Source of the DNA: an uncultured Opitutaceae bacterium
Lineage (GTDB): Bacteria; Verrucomicrobiota; Verrucomicrobiia; Opitutales; Opitutaceae
Assembly (NCBI GenBank): GCA_903885525.1
Contig: CAISJA010000511.1
Span: 1 to 5,676 of the forward strand
Length of the DNA stretch: 5,676 bases
Direction: 5' to 3'
Shown: one piece after another, positions 4,420 through 5,676 of the stretch
Layout of the letters: the number at the start of each line of letters is the position of its first letter
Position numbering within the stretch: the stretch's first letter is position 1
Made by a program: the position numbers and the translations under genes
Notes under the pieces: generated by a model
Told to the model about the DNA's origin: nothing
Database searches by the model: none
Seen by the model: the letters and a program-made list of their open reading frames with translations, nothing else

Positions 4420-5676
4420 ATGTTCCGGCTGCTCGCAGAGCGCAGCTCCCTCGGCTTCTTCGACCTCAATTTCCTGCGCAATGAGGCGCACTACTCTTCC
4501 GCCTGGAAAACCATGCTCGGCTACGGCGAATCCGCCCTCGCCGACACCTATGAGACCTGGCTCGCGCTCATCCACCCCGATGACACCGGTGCGGCCCCTG
4601 ACCGCCTGGCCGGCCGCGCCCCGACCGTGGGCAGCCGGCCTTTCTCGGTCGAGTACCGTCTCAAGCACGCGCAAGGCCATTTTGTCTGGGTCCAAAGCAC
4701 CGGAGTGCAGGTCTTCGGGCCGAACGGGGCCTTGCAGCGTGTGGTCGGCGTCCACCTCGACATCGAGGAACGCAAGGCCGCCGAAGCAGCCTCCACCCGC
4801 GCCGAGGAACGCCTGGGCACGCTGAGCGGGAGCGGCGGCATCGCGCTCTTCGACCTCGATTTTGCCGGCGGGCGCACCTGGCTCTCCCCCGCCCTCAAGG
4901 CCATGCTGGGCTATGCCGAAGCGGAGCTGCCCAACACAAACGCCTCCTTCCTGCACGCGCTGCCCCCCGCCGACACGGCCGACGGACTGCCGGCCTATTT
5001 TCGCCCCCCCCTCCCGGGGCAACACCTCTGCCTCGGCACACTCCGGCTCCGGCACCGGCACGGTGCCGAGCTGTGGGTCCACGCCGGTTACGTGCGGCTC
5101 CAGGCCCGCCAGGGCGAACTGCTGCGCGTGCTCGGCTTCGTCGCTTCGTTGCCGGAAGGTGCCGCCACCGCCGGCCCCGGCGGACTGCCCCTCGCCTCGC
5201 TCTCTGCGCTCCTGGAGGAAATGCCCGAGGGTGCCCTGGTGGCCGACACCCGCGGCGACATTGTTTTTCTCAACCCCGCCGCCGCCCGTCTGCTCGGACT
5301 GAGCCCGGCCGAGGCGTCCGGGCAGCCCGTGGCGGAGCACTTCCGGCTCGTGCATCGGGTCAGCGGCGCACCGGGGGAGAGTCCCGTCCACCGCGCCCTT
5401 GTTCTGGGCCAAGCCACCGCGCTGAACCTGGAATTTTCCCTGGAGCGGAAGGGCGGCAAACCCGGGCCGGTCGCCTTCAGTTGCCGGCCGGTCGCCGGTG
5501 CGGACGGCACCCGCCACGGTGCCGTGGTTGTCTTTCGCAATCCCGAGGAAATGTCCCTCACGCCGGAGGAGCTCATCCGCGCCAACCGCTTCGACAGCCT
5601 CGGCCGGCTCACCGGCGGCCTCGCCCAGGATTTTGAGCGCCTGCTCACCACCCTCCTCGGCGGGCTCGCCCTCGCC
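4420..5676 (+). CDS. Multi-PAS sensor histidine kinase, N-terminal part, with Gln in place of the phosphoacceptor His
   Basis: The open frame runs off the right edge (419 codons visible from ATG 4420). PAS 1 (about residues 1-120) has the classic ALIHPDD and GVHLDIEERKAAE signatures. PAS 2 (about 129-245) is a diverged duplicate of PAS 1: FFDLNF and KTMLGYGESAL in the first correspond to LFDLDF and KAMLGYAEAEL in the second, but HPDD has become PPAD. PAS 3 (about 262-375) carries GALVADTRGDIVFLNPAAARLLGL. Then comes the dimerisation helix, NRFDSLGRLTGGLAQDFERL, in the position of the usual 'SLG-LAGGIAHDFNNLL'. Here His is Gln403 and the Asn pair is Glu406-Arg407. No transmembrane segment is visible, so a cytoplasmic sensor is likely; no haem or flavin ligand can be assigned. 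The start is uncertain: ATG 4420 lies right at PAS 1, while TTG 4363 or GTG 4393 would add a proline/alanine-rich lead. None has a Shine-Dalgarno. The catalytic ATPase domain and any receiver domain lie beyond the window. Confidence 0.85.
   Translation, partial: MFRLLAERSSLGFFDLNFLRNEAHYSSAWKTMLGYGESALADTYETWLALIHPDDTGAAPDRLAGRAPTVGSRPFSVEYRLKHAQGHFVWVQSTGVQVFGPNGALQRVVGVHLDIEERKAAEAASTRAEERLGTLSGSGGIALFDLDFAGGRTWLSPALKAMLGYAEAELPNTNASFLHALPPADTADGLPAYFRPPLPGQHLCLGTLRLRHRHGAELWVHAGYVRLQARQGELLRVLGFVASLPEGAATAGPGGLPLASLSALLEEMPEGALVADTRGDIVFLNPAAARLLGLSPAEASGQPVAEHFRLVHRVSGAPGESPVHRALVLGQATALNLEFSLERKGGKPGPVAFSCRPVAGADGTRHGAVVVFRNPEEMSLTPEELIRANRFDSLGRLTGGLAQDFERLLTTLLGGLALA

Noticed and set aside
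2919..4481. 520-codon open frame on the minus strand across hemH
   Set aside because: It is antisense to the unmistakable ferrochelatase, and its glycine/arginine-rich product has no recognisable domain.
4276..5517. 413-codon open frame on the minus strand across the PAS kinase
   Set aside because: It is antisense to the three PAS domains and has a glycine-rich composition typical of shadow frames.

Overview
The window is GC-rich DNA from a bacterial chromosome. Codon third positions are mostly G or C, housekeeping genes dominate, and start sites mostly lack a Shine-Dalgarno sequence. The style of the short antitoxin, the PIN-type toxin fragment and the multi-PAS kinase reminds me of Verrucomicrobiota (Opitutaceae-like), but this is an impression from the sequence alone; no search was run.

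Left part, minus strand (1-2620): three genes point leftward. gpmI (cofactor-independent phosphoglycerate mutase, glycolysis) is complete at 1058-2620. Downstream of it lies a small type II toxin-antitoxin cassette. It has an intact antitoxin-like gene (714-899), overlapped by 4 bases by a YafQ-family mRNA-interferase gene (443-717). The toxin gene is broken by a single-base frameshift and has also lost the histidine that YafQ uses for catalysis. The window begins inside aspS (aspartyl-tRNA synthetase), whose first 90 codons are at 1-271. Between the dead toxin and aspS is a palindrome-rich intergenic element (345-410), which shares blocks with a second intergenic site near 2716-2763.

Middle (2621-3008): a 388-base divergent gap between gpmI and hemH. 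It holds the possible second copy of the intergenic element and the 3' end of a PIN-domain (VapC-like) toxin gene, ending at 2967 with no recognisable N-terminal half. The window therefore carries two decayed toxin genes, one on each side of gpmI.

Right part, plus strand (3009-5676): hemH encodes a full-length ferrochelatase, the last step of haem synthesis. Five cysteines packed into an internal 18-residue segment suggest the Myxococcus-type [2Fe-2S] class. After a 370-base gap with a candidate promoter comes the start of a sensor histidine kinase that runs off the right edge. It has three PAS domains and then the dimerisation/phosphoacceptor helix, where the expected His-Asp-Phe-Asn-Asn is Gln-Asp-Phe-Glu-Arg. 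The usual phosphoacceptor histidine is missing, which is the most unusual observation here.

aspS, gpmI and hemH are unlinked housekeeping functions that sit together without an obvious shared pathway. I see no tRNA, rRNA, CRISPR array, insertion sequence or phage gene.
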